Assembly: GCF_018614655.1 (NCBI RefSeq)
Contig: NZ_JAGGOG010000016.1
Location: forward strand, 1 to 64,000
Direction of reading: 5' to 3'
DNA length: 64,000 nucleotides
Source of the DNA: Pseudomonas fluorescens
Lineage (GTDB): Bacteria > Pseudomonadota > Gammaproteobacteria > Pseudomonadales > Pseudomonadaceae
This document shows, in pieces, positions 37,206-46,988 of this stretch. Position numbers and translations under genes: made by a program. The notes beneath the pieces were generated by a model. It made no database searches. It had not been told where the DNA came from and was given only the letters and a program-made list of their open reading frames with translations. How positions within the stretch are numbered: position 1 is the stretch's first letter; each line of letters begins with the position of its first letter.

Positions 37206-38300
37206 ATGAGCAAGCTGCGGGTAGGTATTATTTTTGGTGGGCGTTCGACCGAGCACGAAGTGTCGTTGCAGTCGGCGCGCAATATCGTCGATGCGCTGGA
37301 CCGCTCGCGCTTCGAGCCGATCCTGATTGGTATCGACAAGGCCGGCCATTGGCACCTCAATGACACCTCGAACTTTCTGATCAACCAGGAAAACCCGGCG
37401 CTGATCGCCCTCAACCAGTCCAACCGCGAACTGGCGGTGGTACCGGGCAAGGCCAGCCAGCAACTGGTGGAAACGTCCGGCCAGACAATGCTGGAACACG
37501 TCGATGTGATCTTCCCCATCGTCCACGGCACCCTCGGCGAAGACGGCTGCCTGCAAGGCTTGCTGCGCATGGCGGACTTGCCGTTTGTGGGCTCCGACGT
37601 GCTCGGTTCGGCCGTGTGCATGGACAAGGACATCAGCAAGCGCCTGCTGCGCGATGCCGGGATTGCTGTCACGCCATTCATTACCCTCAACCGTGGCAAC
37701 GCGGCGCGTACCTCGTTCCAGCAAGCGCAGCACAAGCTCGGCCTGCCGCTGTTCGTGAAACCGGCGAATCAAGGCTCCTCCGTGGGTGTGAGTAAAGTCG
37801 GCAACGAAGCCGAGTACCACGCAGCGATTGAGTTGGCTTTGGGTTTTGACGAAAAAGTACTGGTGGAGTCGGCGGTCAAGGGCCGGGAAATCGAATGCGC
37901 CGTATTGGGCAACGACCGACCGGAGGCCAGCGCCTGCGGTGAGATCGTGGTGCGTGACGGGTTCTATTCCTACGACAGCAAATACATCGACGGCCAGGCC
38001 GCCCAGGTGGTCGTGCCGGCCGATATCAGCGTCGAGGCCAGCGAGCGTATTCGTGCCTTGGCCATCGAAGCGTTTGAAGCCCTGGGCTGCGCCGGGCTGG
38101 CGCGGGTGGATGTATTCCTCACCGATGACGGTGAAGTGCTGATCAACGAGATCAACTCACTGCCGGGTTTTACCCGTATCAGCATGTACCCCAAGTTGTG
38201 GCAGGCCGCCGGGATGAGTTACAGCGAGTTGGTCAGCCGGTTGATTGACTTGGCACTGGAGCGGCATGCGGGGCGCAAGGGGTTGAAGATCAGTCGGTAA
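37206..38300 (+). CDS. ddlA: D-alanine--D-alanine ligase
   Basis: 364-residue ATP-grasp ligase making D-Ala-D-Ala for peptidoglycan. The N-terminus VGIIFGGRSTEHEVSLQSA, the ATP-loop VKPANQGSSVGVSKV and the C-terminal FLTDDGEVLINEINSLPGFT with metal-binding E and N residues are classic DdlA motifs. The ATG at 37206 has GCGAGG upstream; a 16-residue extension in frame looks spurious. It is not in the mur/fts cluster, so it is the stand-alone Ddl copy. Confidence 0.95.
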   Translation: MSKLRVGIIFGGRSTEHEVSLQSARNIVDALDRSRFEPILIGIDKAGHWHLNDTSNFLINQENPALIALNQSNRELAVVPGKASQQLVETSGQTMLEHVDVIFPIVHGTLGEDGCLQGLLRMADLPFVGSDVLGSAVCMDKDISKRLLRDAGIAVTPFITLNRGNAARTSFQQAQHKLGLPLFVKPANQGSSVGVSKVGNEAEYHAAIELALGFDEKVLVESAVKGREIECAVLGNDRPEASACGEIVVRDGFYSYDSKYIDGQAAQVVVPADISVEASERIRALAIEAFEALGCAGLARVDVFLTDDGEVLINEINSLPGFTRISMYPKLWQAAGMSYSELVSRLIDLALERHAGRKGLKISR

Positions 38301-38408
38301 AGTCAGGCTTGGCTGGGTCGAGCGATATCACCCAGGCAACGAAGAACTAATGTGGGAGGTCCCACTACCTCTTCGACGTAGCGCTGTCGCGCAGCAAACT
38401 GGGACCTC

Positions 38409-38543
38409 TGTGGCGAGCGGGCTTGTCCCGCGTTGGGGTGCGAAGCGCCCCTGATGAAGACGAATGCGGTGTATCAGGCACTCCTCTGCGCCTGGTTTTG
38501 GGGCTGCTGCGCAGCCCAACGCGGGACAAGCCCGCTCGCCACA
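38409..38543. repeat. REPIN: inverted pair of REP sequences
   Basis: TGTGGCGAGCGGGCTTGTCC at 38409 is matched in inverse orientation by the copy ending at 38543. A partial third copy (GAGCGGGCTTGTCGGG) lies at about 38640. Together these fill the 361-base gap between ddlA and pgeF, where I see no gene. Confidence 0.9.
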
Positions 38544-38661
38544 AGAATGCGGTCGCCTGAAATTGTTTATGCAGGACTCAAGACTTTAGGGTGAAATTTT
38601 AACCCTTTAAACTCAGTAAGTTATTTTAAGTTTAATAAGAGCGGGCTTGTCGGGTCCCACA

Positions 38662-39402
38662 CTAGATTTGCTTCGCTCCACCTGCTGTACGCGCAATCCA
38701 CGAATACAATAACGTCTTCTTTTCCTCGCTGTGATGAGTCCGCCTGCGATAGCTGGCAAACGCGTTTGACGTGCAGTAAGTGCACACCTCACTGACCTCA
38801 ACCTGCTGGCGTGCAACCCCCGCCGCTTGCAGCAGAATCAGTGCGTATTGGCTCAGGTCAAACCACGCGCTCAACGCCTGCCGTGCCTCGGGCGGTGTGA
38901 TAGTCGGCGTCAGCATCGGCGCAGGCTGTTCGAATGTCCACGGTGCTTCACCGTCTTGCCACAAGTGGCCTTGGCTCGCTTGCAACTGGGCGATGAACGC
39001 CTCACTCACCTCGTAGCAGCAGGGCTTGATCGACGGGCCGATGGCGACTTGCAGTTGGTCCAGGGCAATCCCTTCGGCGGCAAAACGCTGCATGGCGTTG
39101 GCGATGATCCCTCCTTGCAGGCCCTTCCAGCCGCCGTGGAGCGCGGCCACTAACTCTCCCTCTTTCGAAGCAATCAGCAGTGGCAGGCAGTCGGCGGTGA
39201 TCACGGCGATGGGGTGTTTGTCGCGGGTGAAAACGCCGTCGGCCTCGATGGTATTGGCCACCTGATCGCGGTGCCATTCAATGATCGTCGCGGTATGTGC
39301 CTGCTTGCAGAAGAACACGTCGTCAGGACGCAAGGGGTCGTTGATTGAGCAAAAGCCGTGGTCGACGCCGGGGATGGCGCCGAGGTTACTTGCCTGATGC
39401 AC
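38662..39402 (-). CDS. pgeF: PgeF/YfiH laccase-domain protein
   Basis: 246 residues starting at GTG 39402, with GGAGA seven bases upstream. YfiH-family motifs are present: FCKQAHTAT, ITADCLPLLIAS, LHGGWKGLQGGI and IGPSIKPCCYEV, supplying the His and Cys residues of the zinc/catalytic site. The family is described as purine nucleoside phosphorylase-like, and E. coli PgeF corrects misincorporated peptidoglycan precursors. It lies 72 bases downstream of ggt on the same strand. Confidence 0.88.
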   Translation of the reverse strand: MHQASNLGAIPGVDHGFCSINDPLRPDDVFFCKQAHTATIIEWHRDQVANTIEADGVFTRDKHPIAVITADCLPLLIASKEGELVAALHGGWKGLQGGIIANAMQRFAAEGIALDQLQVAIGPSIKPCCYEVSEAFIAQLQASQGHLWQDGEAPWTFEQPAPMLTPTITPPEARQALSAWFDLSQYALILLQAAGVARQQVEVSEVCTYCTSNAFASYRRRTHHSEEKKTLLYSWIARTAGGAKQI

Positions 39403-39474
39403 GCTGCTCTCTCCGTTCAATAAAACGAGTAGGCAGGGTGTCGATCGATGGGGGCGATCGTCACCCTGCAAGGT

Positions 39475-41319
39475 TCAATCTCCCAGCGCTTCGCCTTCAC
39501 GCCGAGGATCGGCGCCACCGCTCCACGAAGGTTTACCTTGGGTATCGCGCACCCGAACGATGGCCTGGGCGCCGCTGGTCATGTCGATTTCACTGAGGGC
39601 GTGGCCCTTGTCCTTGAGTGCCTGCTTCAGTTGTGGGCTGAACAGCCCTTGCTCCAACTCCGTGGCGCCATTGCGACTGCCGAAGTTAGGCAGGCCGACG
39701 GCGGCTTGCGGGTCCAGATTCCAGTCGAGCATGGCCACCAGGGATTTGCTGACGTACTCGATGATTTGCGAACCACCCGGCGAGCCGACCGTGGCCAGCA
39801 GCTCGCCGCTCTGGCGGTCGAACACCAGCGTGGGGGCCATGGATGAGCGCGGGCGTTTGCCGGGTTCGATGCGGTTGGCAACCGGCTGGCCGTTTTCTTC
39901 GGGGATGAACGAGAAGTCGGTCATCTGGTTGTTCAGCAAAAAGCCCTGGACCATGACGTGCGAGCCGAAGGCCGCCTCCACCGTGGTGGTCATCGACACA
40001 GCACCGCCCTGATCGTCCACGGCCACCACCTGTGAAGTGGAAATGCGCAGCGGTGAGCGGTCGGGTGCATAAGCCACCTGGATCCCCGCCGGCTTGCCGG
40101 GTTTGGCAACGCCCATGCTGCGATCGCCGATCAACGCGGCGCGGCTGGCGAGATAATCCGGCGCAACCAAGCCGGCAACCGGTACGGGCACGAAGTCCGA
40201 GTCGGCGACGTACAGCGCACGGTCGGCATAGGCCAGGCGGTCGGCCTCGGCGATCAGATGGACCGCTTCCGGCATCGGTTCCAGGCCAGCCGGGCTATCG
40301 ATTTTCACCGGTTTGAGCGGTGCCAGGTCCAGGCGCGGGTCCCGGGTTTCCAGAGCCTGCAAGGTGCCGAGGATTTGCGCAATGGCGATCCCGCCCGAAG
40401 ACGGTGGTGGCATACCGCAGACTTGCCAGCGCTTGTAGTCAGTACACAGCGGTGCGCGCTCTTTGGCGGTGTAGCCCTTGAGGTCATTGAGCGACAGGCT
40501 GCCGGCGTTGCTGTTGCCCTGGACCTTGCGGGTGATCTCTTCGGCAATCGCGCCGTGGTAAAGCGCATCCGGCCCTTCCTTGGCGATACGCTTGAGTACA
40601 TTGGCCAACGGCTGGTTTTTCAACAGTGTGCCGGTAGCTTTGGGGGTGCCATCGGCGTTGAGGAAGTAGGCGGCCATTTCTGGCGAGCGAGTGATGTAGC
40701 GATCGGCGGCGATCAGGCTGTGCAGGCGTGGGGAAATCGGGAAGCCCTGTTCGGCCAGGTGAATGGCCGGTTCAAACAAGACCGCCCATGGCAGGTGGCC
40801 GGTCTTTTTATGCGCCATTTCCAACGCGCGCAATACGCCGGGCGTTGCGACCGAGCGGCCACCAATCTGTGCCTCGGGGAACGACATCTGTGAACCGTCA
40901 GCTTTCAGAAACAGACGCTCGGTGGCGCCCGCCGGTGCGGTTTCGCGACCGTCGTAGGCGTGCACCTGCTTGCCATCCCACAGCATGATAAAGGCCCCGC
41001 CGCCGATGCCTGAGGATTGCGGTTCCACCAGCGTCAGCACGGCTTGCATGGCAATCGCCGCATCGATGGCCGAACCGCCCTTGCGCAGGATCTCTCGTCC
41101 GGCTTCGGCCGCCAGCGGATTCGCAGCAGCAGCCATATGGCGCTCGGCGTGACGGGTGCTCATGTCGGTGCGATAGCCTGAGCCGAGCTCCGGTGCCGGT
41201 GGCAGTTCCGGGGCGGTGGCGCTATGGCAGGCGGCGAGGGTGAGGGCGGCGGCTATCACCGAGAGGGTGGTAAGCCGTTGACGGCGGGGAATCGAAAACA
41301 CGCGATGAACTCCGTTCAT
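39475..41319 (-). CDS. ggt: Gamma-glutamyltransferase
   Basis: 614-residue periplasmic gamma-glutamyl hydrolase/transferase acting on glutathione. The N-terminus has a lipobox (LAAC, Cys31), so it is probably a lipoprotein. The autoprocessing Thr is about T428 in RISTSQVVAVDD; most Ggt proteins have TTH here, and this one has TSQ. The substrate loop SSIxGGG-type appears as SSGIGGGAF, and PGGSQI and FGSHV are conserved. Probable operon with pgeF. Confidence 0.9.
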   Translation of the reverse strand: MNGVHRVFSIPRRQRLTTLSVIAAALTLAACHSATAPELPPAPELGSGYRTDMSTRHAERHMAAAANPLAAEAGREILRKGGSAIDAAIAMQAVLTLVEPQSSGIGGGAFIMLWDGKQVHAYDGRETAPAGATERLFLKADGSQMSFPEAQIGGRSVATPGVLRALEMAHKKTGHLPWAVLFEPAIHLAEQGFPISPRLHSLIAADRYITRSPEMAAYFLNADGTPKATGTLLKNQPLANVLKRIAKEGPDALYHGAIAEEITRKVQGNSNAGSLSLNDLKGYTAKERAPLCTDYKRWQVCGMPPPSSGGIAIAQILGTLQALETRDPRLDLAPLKPVKIDSPAGLEPMPEAVHLIAEADRLAYADRALYVADSDFVPVPVAGLVAPDYLASRAALIGDRSMGVAKPGKPAGIQVAYAPDRSPLRISTSQVVAVDDQGGAVSMTTTVEAAFGSHVMVQGFLLNNQMTDFSFIPEENGQPVANRIEPGKRPRSSMAPTLVFDRQSGELLATVGSPGGSQIIEYVSKSLVAMLDWNLDPQAAVGLPNFGSRNGATELEQGLFSPQLKQALKDKGHALSEIDMTSGAQAIVRVRDTQGKPSWSGGADPRREGEALGD

Positions 41320-41433
41320 TTTGAGAATGATCTGTTGTCCTTGGGGTAACGCTCTAACAGGTCAGTCATGGCTTGCATGTAAGGGAGGTCGGACACTAGC
41401 AGTGGGGAAGGGCGAGCGTCAAAAGTGAGAAAT

Positions 41434-41479
41434 GGTTGTGCGATACAACCTCTAGCCATATAGTTGCTTCGCACAACTA
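41434..41479. promoter_or_regulatory. Two matching palindromes, candidate operators of the MarR-GNAT gene
   Basis: GGTTGTGCGATACAACC (41434-41450) and TAGTTGCTTCGCACAACTA (41461-41479) are each palindromic. On opposite strands they share GTTGTGCGA-N-(A/G)-CAAC-type sequence. Their centres are 28 bases apart, and they lie 31-76 bases before the GTG start of the MarR-family gene, between it and divergent ggt. This is the classic layout of an autoregulatory MarR operator. Confidence 0.65.
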
Positions 41480-41509
41480 CATGTGTGGTTCAGATGAAGG
41501 TGGCCCCCT

Positions 41510-42463
41510 GTGAATACTTTTCAAGCGGATCTCATTGATCAAATCCGTTCGGCATCCCGTCTCATGGTTCGAGAGCTGGGCTTCATGCAACCGAGGTTGG
41601 CAGCTTCCAGCTACCCGCCTTCATCGGTGCACACCATTGTGGAACTGGGAGAGCGTGGCTCACTGACCGCAGGTGAGCTGGTGGAGCTGCTGGGGTTGGA
41701 GAAATCCTCGGTGAGCCGGATGGTTCGCAAGCTGATCGAGGCGGGCGAGATTGAAGAGTTCGCCAACGCTGACGACGCTCGCTCGAAAGTACTGCGCCTC
41801 ACGATGCAAGGCACGAGCACGTTGCGAGAGATTGAGGCGTTTGCCAGGCGCCAGGTGGGGGATGCGCTCGGGCTGTTGTCGGCTGAGCAACAGCACGCGG
41901 TGAGTCAGGGCATCGAACACTATGCGGATGCTTTGCGGGTGCACCGATTGGGGGGCGAGTCTTCTACACCACAGCGCTTCAGCGTTGTTCGAGGCTATCG
42001 ACCGGGTGTGATCGGACGGATTGCTGAAATGCACGCCAATTACTACGCCAGGCACGCCGACTTCGGCCAACCCTTCGAAAGCCTGGTGGCCACCGATATG
42101 GCGCAGTTGATGGGGCGTTTGGCCAACCCTCGCAATGAGGTCTGGGCGGTGCTGGACGCAGGACGGATTGTAGGCTCGATTGCGATTGACGGTGAGGGCG
42201 AAAATGGCGAGGCGATACTGCGCTGTTTCATCCTTGATCCCCCGGCCCAAGGCCATGGATTGGGTAAGCGCTTGTTGAATGAGGCGCTGAGCTTTTGTGA
42301 TGAACAGCACTTTGCCGCGGTTCGGCTGTGGACGTTCAAGGGGCTTGATGTGGCACGCAAGCTCTATGAAGACGCGGGCTTTGTGCTGCAGACGGAACAG
42401 GAAGGGCAGCAGTGGGGGCGGTTGGTGATCGAGCAGTGTTTTGTGCGGCAGGGTGGTAATTGA
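41510..42463 (+). CDS. MarR-GNAT fusion protein (bifunctional regulator/acetyltransferase)
   Basis: 317 residues starting at GTG. Residues 1-145 are a MarR winged helix domain (ELVELLGLEKSSVSRMVRKLIEAGEIE, then NADDARSKVLRLT for the wing). Residues 155-317 are a GNAT domain with the acetyl-CoA loop DPPAQGHGLGKRLLNEAL and a final RKLYEDAGFVL. Such fusions are widespread in bacteria; ligand and substrate are unknown. Two palindromes upstream suggest autoregulation. Confidence 0.88.
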   Translation: MNTFQADLIDQIRSASRLMVRELGFMQPRLAASSYPPSSVHTIVELGERGSLTAGELVELLGLEKSSVSRMVRKLIEAGEIEEFANADDARSKVLRLTMQGTSTLREIEAFARRQVGDALGLLSAEQQHAVSQGIEHYADALRVHRLGGESSTPQRFSVVRGYRPGVIGRIAEMHANYYARHADFGQPFESLVATDMAQLMGRLANPRNEVWAVLDAGRIVGSIAIDGEGENGEAILRCFILDPPAQGHGLGKRLLNEALSFCDEQHFAAVRLWTFKGLDVARKLYEDAGFVLQTEQEGQQWGRLVIEQCFVRQGGN

Positions 42464-42549
42464 TTGCGCCGTGATCTGTCCGCGCCTTGAGAGGGCCAGC
42501 GGCAGCCAGACGAACTAGGGCGCGAGGGAGCGAAGCGAGTACAAGATGT

Positions 42550-42577
42550 GGAACCAAAAGCTTCAAATGTTCACTAG
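42550..42577 (+). promoter_or_regulatory. Probable hrp box (HrpL-dependent promoter) of the AvrE-family effector
   Basis: GGAACC at 42550-42555, 15 bases, then TCACTAG at 42571-42577, compared with the consensus GGAACC-N15/16-CCACNNA. The -35 half is perfect and the -10 half keeps CAC. It lies 32 bases before the start at 42609, a normal distance for hrp promoters. Confidence 0.65.
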
Positions 42578-42608
42578 GTACTGCAATCAGGACTTTCAGG
42601 AGATTGCA

Positions 42609-45600
42609 ATGAATCTAGAGGCAGAGGGCGTGGTTGGTTCGCGACATAATGCCATTGGGCTGGCGGTGGCGCCATCCTCTGAGAGGCTTCCTCAGGAGGC
42701 GCGTGGCAACCGTACTGTCCGCGATTTTTCATCAAAAGACAGGAATGCCCCGGCACCTGTCGAATTGACCCATTATCAATCGCTGCAACCGAGCTCGATG
42801 TTATTCGACGTCAGGCTCAAGGACGGAGGGGTGCAGACTGACGCGTCAGTGGTGGGTCAGGATATCGCGCGACAGCTCAATGGAATGAACAGGCAGTATG
42901 TTGCCGAGGGGCCCGCCGAGGCAGGGACAAACACGTTGCGTATCAAAGATGATCGGCAACATCTGTTTCATATCCAGTCCACACCTGCCGTTGCAGCGGT
43001 GTTCAAGCACGTTCCTCCTGCTGCGGCCGCCAAGGGATCGGTACAGCCTCCGGCGAGCTCCGGCAGGGCCCATCTCGGACAGATCAGCCAGGTGCAAACC
43101 ACTGTTGATGGTCAGCAGTTCCGTTTGGCGAACGGACGCCTGTATCGCTTTGAGCCACAGGTCAACACCTGGCTTCCCGATGCCGACAACCGCCCGCTCA
43201 GTCGTATTGGCCTGACCCGGGAGGGCCAGTTGCTGAAATTGCCCGAGGGCGTGGTAGACGGCAGCGCCGAGGGTCGGGCTGCGGTTTCCTTGAGTCACGC
43301 CCAGGGTGTTTCGGTCTTGCATCTTCAAGGTGCTGGCGAGCAAACCCTGCGCCCGTTGGATGAGGCCGGTGCCCCATTGCAGCTGACGCGCATAGGGCTG
43401 TCCGGAAATACTCTCTATGCGAGCAACACCTATGGCGAGTTGCTGCGTGCTGATCTGCACCCATCCCGGGCCGGTGTGCTGACAATGACCCGACAACCAG
43501 TTGAATCACTGGAGCGGACATTAAGCGGGCCGGTCAGCGTCGAGGGTTTTTTCCATGACGATGCGGGACAACTCAATGCCTTGGTACGGGATTCACGCCA
43601 GCAACTGCATAGTGCTCCACTGACCGGTACGGATCCGCTGAGACCGGAGTGGAACCTCAGTGATGTGCTGGTCAAGGGCATTGAGAAAGGCTTGCCGCAA
43701 CTCAGCCAACAGGCACTGGCGGGGGCGGTTGATCTCGGGCAGCGCGGAAAAGTCGCGTTTGATGCCGGCAACCTGTTGGCTTGGGATGCCGCGGCGCAAC
43801 GTTGGGAAGGCAGCCCACAGAAGGGTATTCAAGGTCTGGAGCGAGGGTTGGATGGTCGTGCCTATGTATTGCAGGAAGGACAGCTGAAGGCGGTGGCGAT
43901 CCAGCAAGTTCGGGCGCCGATCCATGAGGGGGCCAGCCACGAGTTGTCGTCTGTTCCCAAGCCTAGGCCGCAGGTCCTGCTTGATGAAGTATTGGCAGGG
44001 GATAAACAGCGCAATATCACGGCGTTCGCCGTGGCGGATGGCCGCACGTTCATAACGGCTGACCAAGATAATCAGCTTCAGGTAAGCCTGGATGGCGTGA
44101 CCACGCGGTTGGCGTTTTCCAGCCCTGTCGCCGTGCAAGCATTGGCTTTGGATCATGAGGCTAATCTTTATGCCCAGAGCAGCAACGGCGAGTTGTTTCG
44201 GTTGGATCGTCAAGACTGGCAGGGCAACCTTAAGGCAACGCAGACCTGGACCAAGGTCAACCTGCCGGATGACCAACGGCTGGACTCTTTGCGCACGGGG
44301 TCTGATAAACACTTGATTGGTGGTTGGGATAATCGATTCTTTCGATTGGAGGCTTCTGTCCAGGGGGCAATGGAGTGGGGGCCAATGCCCTCGTCACATG
44401 CGCCTGGTCAGTCATTGGCCGAGAAGCTGGCAGGCGCTCAACTGCGCGCACAGTTCCCGGGTGGCAGCTTGGCCGTCAGCAGTAACGTGATGGGACAAAC
44501 CAGTGACGGTGTGCCACGCAATCGAGGTTTTCTCTCTGGATTGAGAGCGCACTTTCATCCGTTGGAAAGCCTCAAGCAAATGGGCATGGATGTTCAGCAA
44601 CACTTAAACGGACGCGAGGGCCTGGCGAGTGTCTACGCAGACGACAAGCATCTGCATGAACAACTCTTGCCGCTTTCCCGTTCCCGGCCTGTATCTGCTG
44701 ATCTTGGCAGCCGCCTCGCTTCCTTGGGTGAGGCCGGGCCACGCCAGGCGCTGGCCGAGTCAATCAGCAGTGCGCTGGTTCAGGTGGAGAAAAACAGTGA
44801 GTCGACCGCTCGACGCCTGGGGGATGTGCATGGTTTTCTCGTTGATCCCAAGCCAGGGTTAAACCGGGCGACCACTCAAGCAGGGTCGACACTTCATCAG
44901 CTCTATGAGGCTTTCAAAAGGGTCTCGCCGTCCTCGCAGAAACCCACCGCTGCATTGCTTGCCAATTACGAGGGCCAGGCCTTGTCGCTTCCGAAATGGG
45001 ACCCCGAGCGCAAGCGTGATCTCAACCATCCCTCGGCGATAATTGAGGGTGATCTGATTCACCATGCGAGCACCCTCAAGCAACTTACCGATCTGGCGGT
45101 CGAGCTTGAGACTGCCTCAGGTCATAGCCCGAGTGCCCTGGCGAGAATTGAACAATCCCTGAAAGCCGTGATGCAGGCCTATGACCAGAGCCCTGTGCAT
45201 AAACTGTCGACTCAGAACATCGCCAGCTATGACCAGGCAGAAACCCTTTACAAGAACTTCAAATCGTTGGCCAAGGACCTTGGAACACCAGGGTCCGCTC
45301 TTCATTGGCATCTTACTCGGTTGCTGGGTTTACCGGCCGATGCCGGCCTCAAAGAAGCAATGACCCGGGAAGTGCAGCAGCTGGGTAGTGGCCAAACCCT
45401 GGCCTCGGGCCGTACCCAGGGTAAAAGCCTTGGCATCATGGTGACCGGAATAAAACCCGTGGCACCGGTGGAGTTCTTCATGGGGGTTTCCAAGGCCCAT
45501 GCCAACGGCGTCAGCATCAGTCGAACCGATAAAGGCGCCAGGGTTGAAATCAGCATGGATGACACCCGGCGACTGGCGGCTTCGGTGGCTTCGGGGCTGA

Positions 45601-46988
45601 CCTTGGGGCGAGGAGTGCAAGCCGTGGGACCGGGGCTGAGAGTCGCCGCGGAAGTGACTGCGGCCGTAGCAAGAAATACCGGCTCGACCATCAGCTTTGA
45701 TGTGAAGGAAGCGGACTTTCCGAAGATGATGTCGATCCTCATGGGAGAGCAAGGCAATGTCTACGACTTGCTGGCCTTGGGGCAGGCACATGTGGCGGGT
45801 AAAAGTTCGAAAAACAACGCTGATCTCAGCCTGGATGGGGTGGCGCAATTGCGTTTGCTCTACAACCCCCAAGAGGACATCAACGAGCTGGCTACGGTGA
45901 TTCGAGCCGGCATTGGTGTGGTGGGTAGCCTCAACGTGGCGCACGCAGACAATAGCCAGTCCACCAGCCGTGGCGCGACAAGTACCAGCCACAGTGGCGG
46001 AGCGAATCTGCAACTTGGCAGGCTGGGCGGTGTAGGTGTCAACGTTGCTCCCCTCAATATGGTGGCGATGGGCATTCCGGGCGGCGGTGCGCCTAACGTC
46101 GCTGCGTTCGCGCTACCCGAGGTGTCGTTCATGGTGAAGTTTGATCGCACGCAATCGCGGGGTTTCAGCTTCAGCTTCAAGCAGCCTGAGCCGGTGACAC
46201 AATTGCAGATTGACGGCGTTGTCAGCAGCTTGTCACGTTACTCCCCGGCGTTCAGGCAGGACCTGGGCGCTCTGGGGCTTTCGGGCAATACACCCGGTGA
46301 GCAATTGACCAAGCTGCAGCATTTCCTCGCGAGCCATCCACCGGTGTCGACAAAACCCGAGGCTTACCATGCTATTGCCCAGTCACTGGATAAGCTGACT
46401 CACCAGCAGTACCTGCAGCAGAACGGGCTTCGCCAACTGGCGTCGGTTGAAGCTTCGGTCACCGCTGTTGGCTTGCGTGACAATGGGCAGCATGCCTGGC
46501 TGAACGATGTTGCACCGGCCAATAAGGCTGCCATTGTGCAGTGGCTCAAGGATGATCCACAGTTTGCCCAAGTACTCGACCAATTGCAGAACGGTGAGGG
46601 GACCTCGGTAAGAGTCGGCCTGGAGTTGAAGCCGGATGTGTTGCGTGCCATCGAGCGCAAAATTTTCGACGGTGACAACCCGGAGCCGCTGATCAAAAGT
46701 GCCCTGAATAACCGTGAGAACCTGCGTATCAAAAGTATGAGCCTCAGTCATACCGCGAGCCAGTCCCATGCCCTGTCGGTACCGGCAATGACGAATATCG
46801 GCTTTTCGAGCAATGCAGGACTTAGCCATACCCATAAACGGGTCAACGCCGACCTCGAGTACGGGGTGGATATGAACAAACCGTTGAGAATGAACCTGAG
46901 CGACACACTGGGCAGCCCGCCGAGCTACGATTTGACTATTGATTTGGCGGACCAGCGGGTGAGGGCTCCCAGCTTGCCGGTATCCTGA
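42609..46988 (+). CDS. ropE: AvrE/DspE/RopE-family type III effector
   Basis: 1459-residue effector, starting at ATG 42609 with AGGAGA seven bases upstream; an in-frame ATG at 42546 lies before the hrp box and is rejected. Ser/Thr/Pro-rich N-terminus as in secretion signals. Residues of about 150-620 hold beta-propeller-like repeats (DHEANLYAQSSNGELFRLDR type). The C-terminal third has Gly/Ser-rich beta segments with VPAPVEFFMGV-like and FALPEVSFMVKFDRTQSRGFSF strands. AvrE proteins form water/solute channels in plant membranes. Similar genes in P. fluorescens are called ropE. No ShcE/AvrF-type chaperone gene is next to it. Confidence 0.85.
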   Translation: MNLEAEGVVGSRHNAIGLAVAPSSERLPQEARGNRTVRDFSSKDRNAPAPVELTHYQSLQPSSMLFDVRLKDGGVQTDASVVGQDIARQLNGMNRQYVAEGPAEAGTNTLRIKDDRQHLFHIQSTPAVAAVFKHVPPAAAAKGSVQPPASSGRAHLGQISQVQTTVDGQQFRLANGRLYRFEPQVNTWLPDADNRPLSRIGLTREGQLLKLPEGVVDGSAEGRAAVSLSHAQGVSVLHLQGAGEQTLRPLDEAGAPLQLTRIGLSGNTLYASNTYGELLRADLHPSRAGVLTMTRQPVESLERTLSGPVSVEGFFHDDAGQLNALVRDSRQQLHSAPLTGTDPLRPEWNLSDVLVKGIEKGLPQLSQQALAGAVDLGQRGKVAFDAGNLLAWDAAAQRWEGSPQKGIQGLERGLDGRAYVLQEGQLKAVAIQQVRAPIHEGASHELSSVPKPRPQVLLDEVLAGDKQRNITAFAVADGRTFITADQDNQLQVSLDGVTTRLAFSSPVAVQALALDHEANLYAQSSNGELFRLDRQDWQGNLKATQTWTKVNLPDDQRLDSLRTGSDKHLIGGWDNRFFRLEASVQGAMEWGPMPSSHAPGQSLAEKLAGAQLRAQFPGGSLAVSSNVMGQTSDGVPRNRGFLSGLRAHFHPLESLKQMGMDVQQHLNGREGLASVYADDKHLHEQLLPLSRSRPVSADLGSRLASLGEAGPRQALAESISSALVQVEKNSESTARRLGDVHGFLVDPKPGLNRATTQAGSTLHQLYEAFKRVSPSSQKPTAALLANYEGQALSLPKWDPERKRDLNHPSAIIEGDLIHHASTLKQLTDLAVELETASGHSPSALARIEQSLKAVMQAYDQSPVHKLSTQNIASYDQAETLYKNFKSLAKDLGTPGSALHWHLTRLLGLPADAGLKEAMTREVQQLGSGQTLASGRTQGKSLGIMVTGIKPVAPVEFFMGVSKAHANGVSISRTDKGARVEISMDDTRRLAASVASGLTLGRGVQAVGPGLRVAAEVTAAVARNTGSTISFDVKEADFPKMMSILMGEQGNVYDLLALGQAHVAGKSSKNNADLSLDGVAQLRLLYNPQEDINELATVIRAGIGVVGSLNVAHADNSQSTSRGATSTSHSGGANLQLGRLGGVGVNVAPLNMVAMGIPGGGAPNVAAFALPEVSFMVKFDRTQSRGFSFSFKQPEPVTQLQIDGVVSSLSRYSPAFRQDLGALGLSGNTPGEQLTKLQHFLASHPPVSTKPEAYHAIAQSLDKLTHQQYLQQNGLRQLASVEASVTAVGLRDNGQHAWLNDVAPANKAAIVQWLKDDPQFAQVLDQLQNGEGTSVRVGLELKPDVLRAIERKIFDGDNPEPLIKSALNNRENLRIKSMSLSHTASQSHALSVPAMTNIGFSSNAGLSHTHKRVNADLEYGVDMNKPLRMNLSDTLGSPPSYDLTIDLADQRVRAPSLPVS

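Noticed and set aside
42546..42608. Longer start for the AvrE-family effector
   Set aside because: It would place the hrp box inside the coding sequence, and it lacks the AGGAGA site present before 42609.
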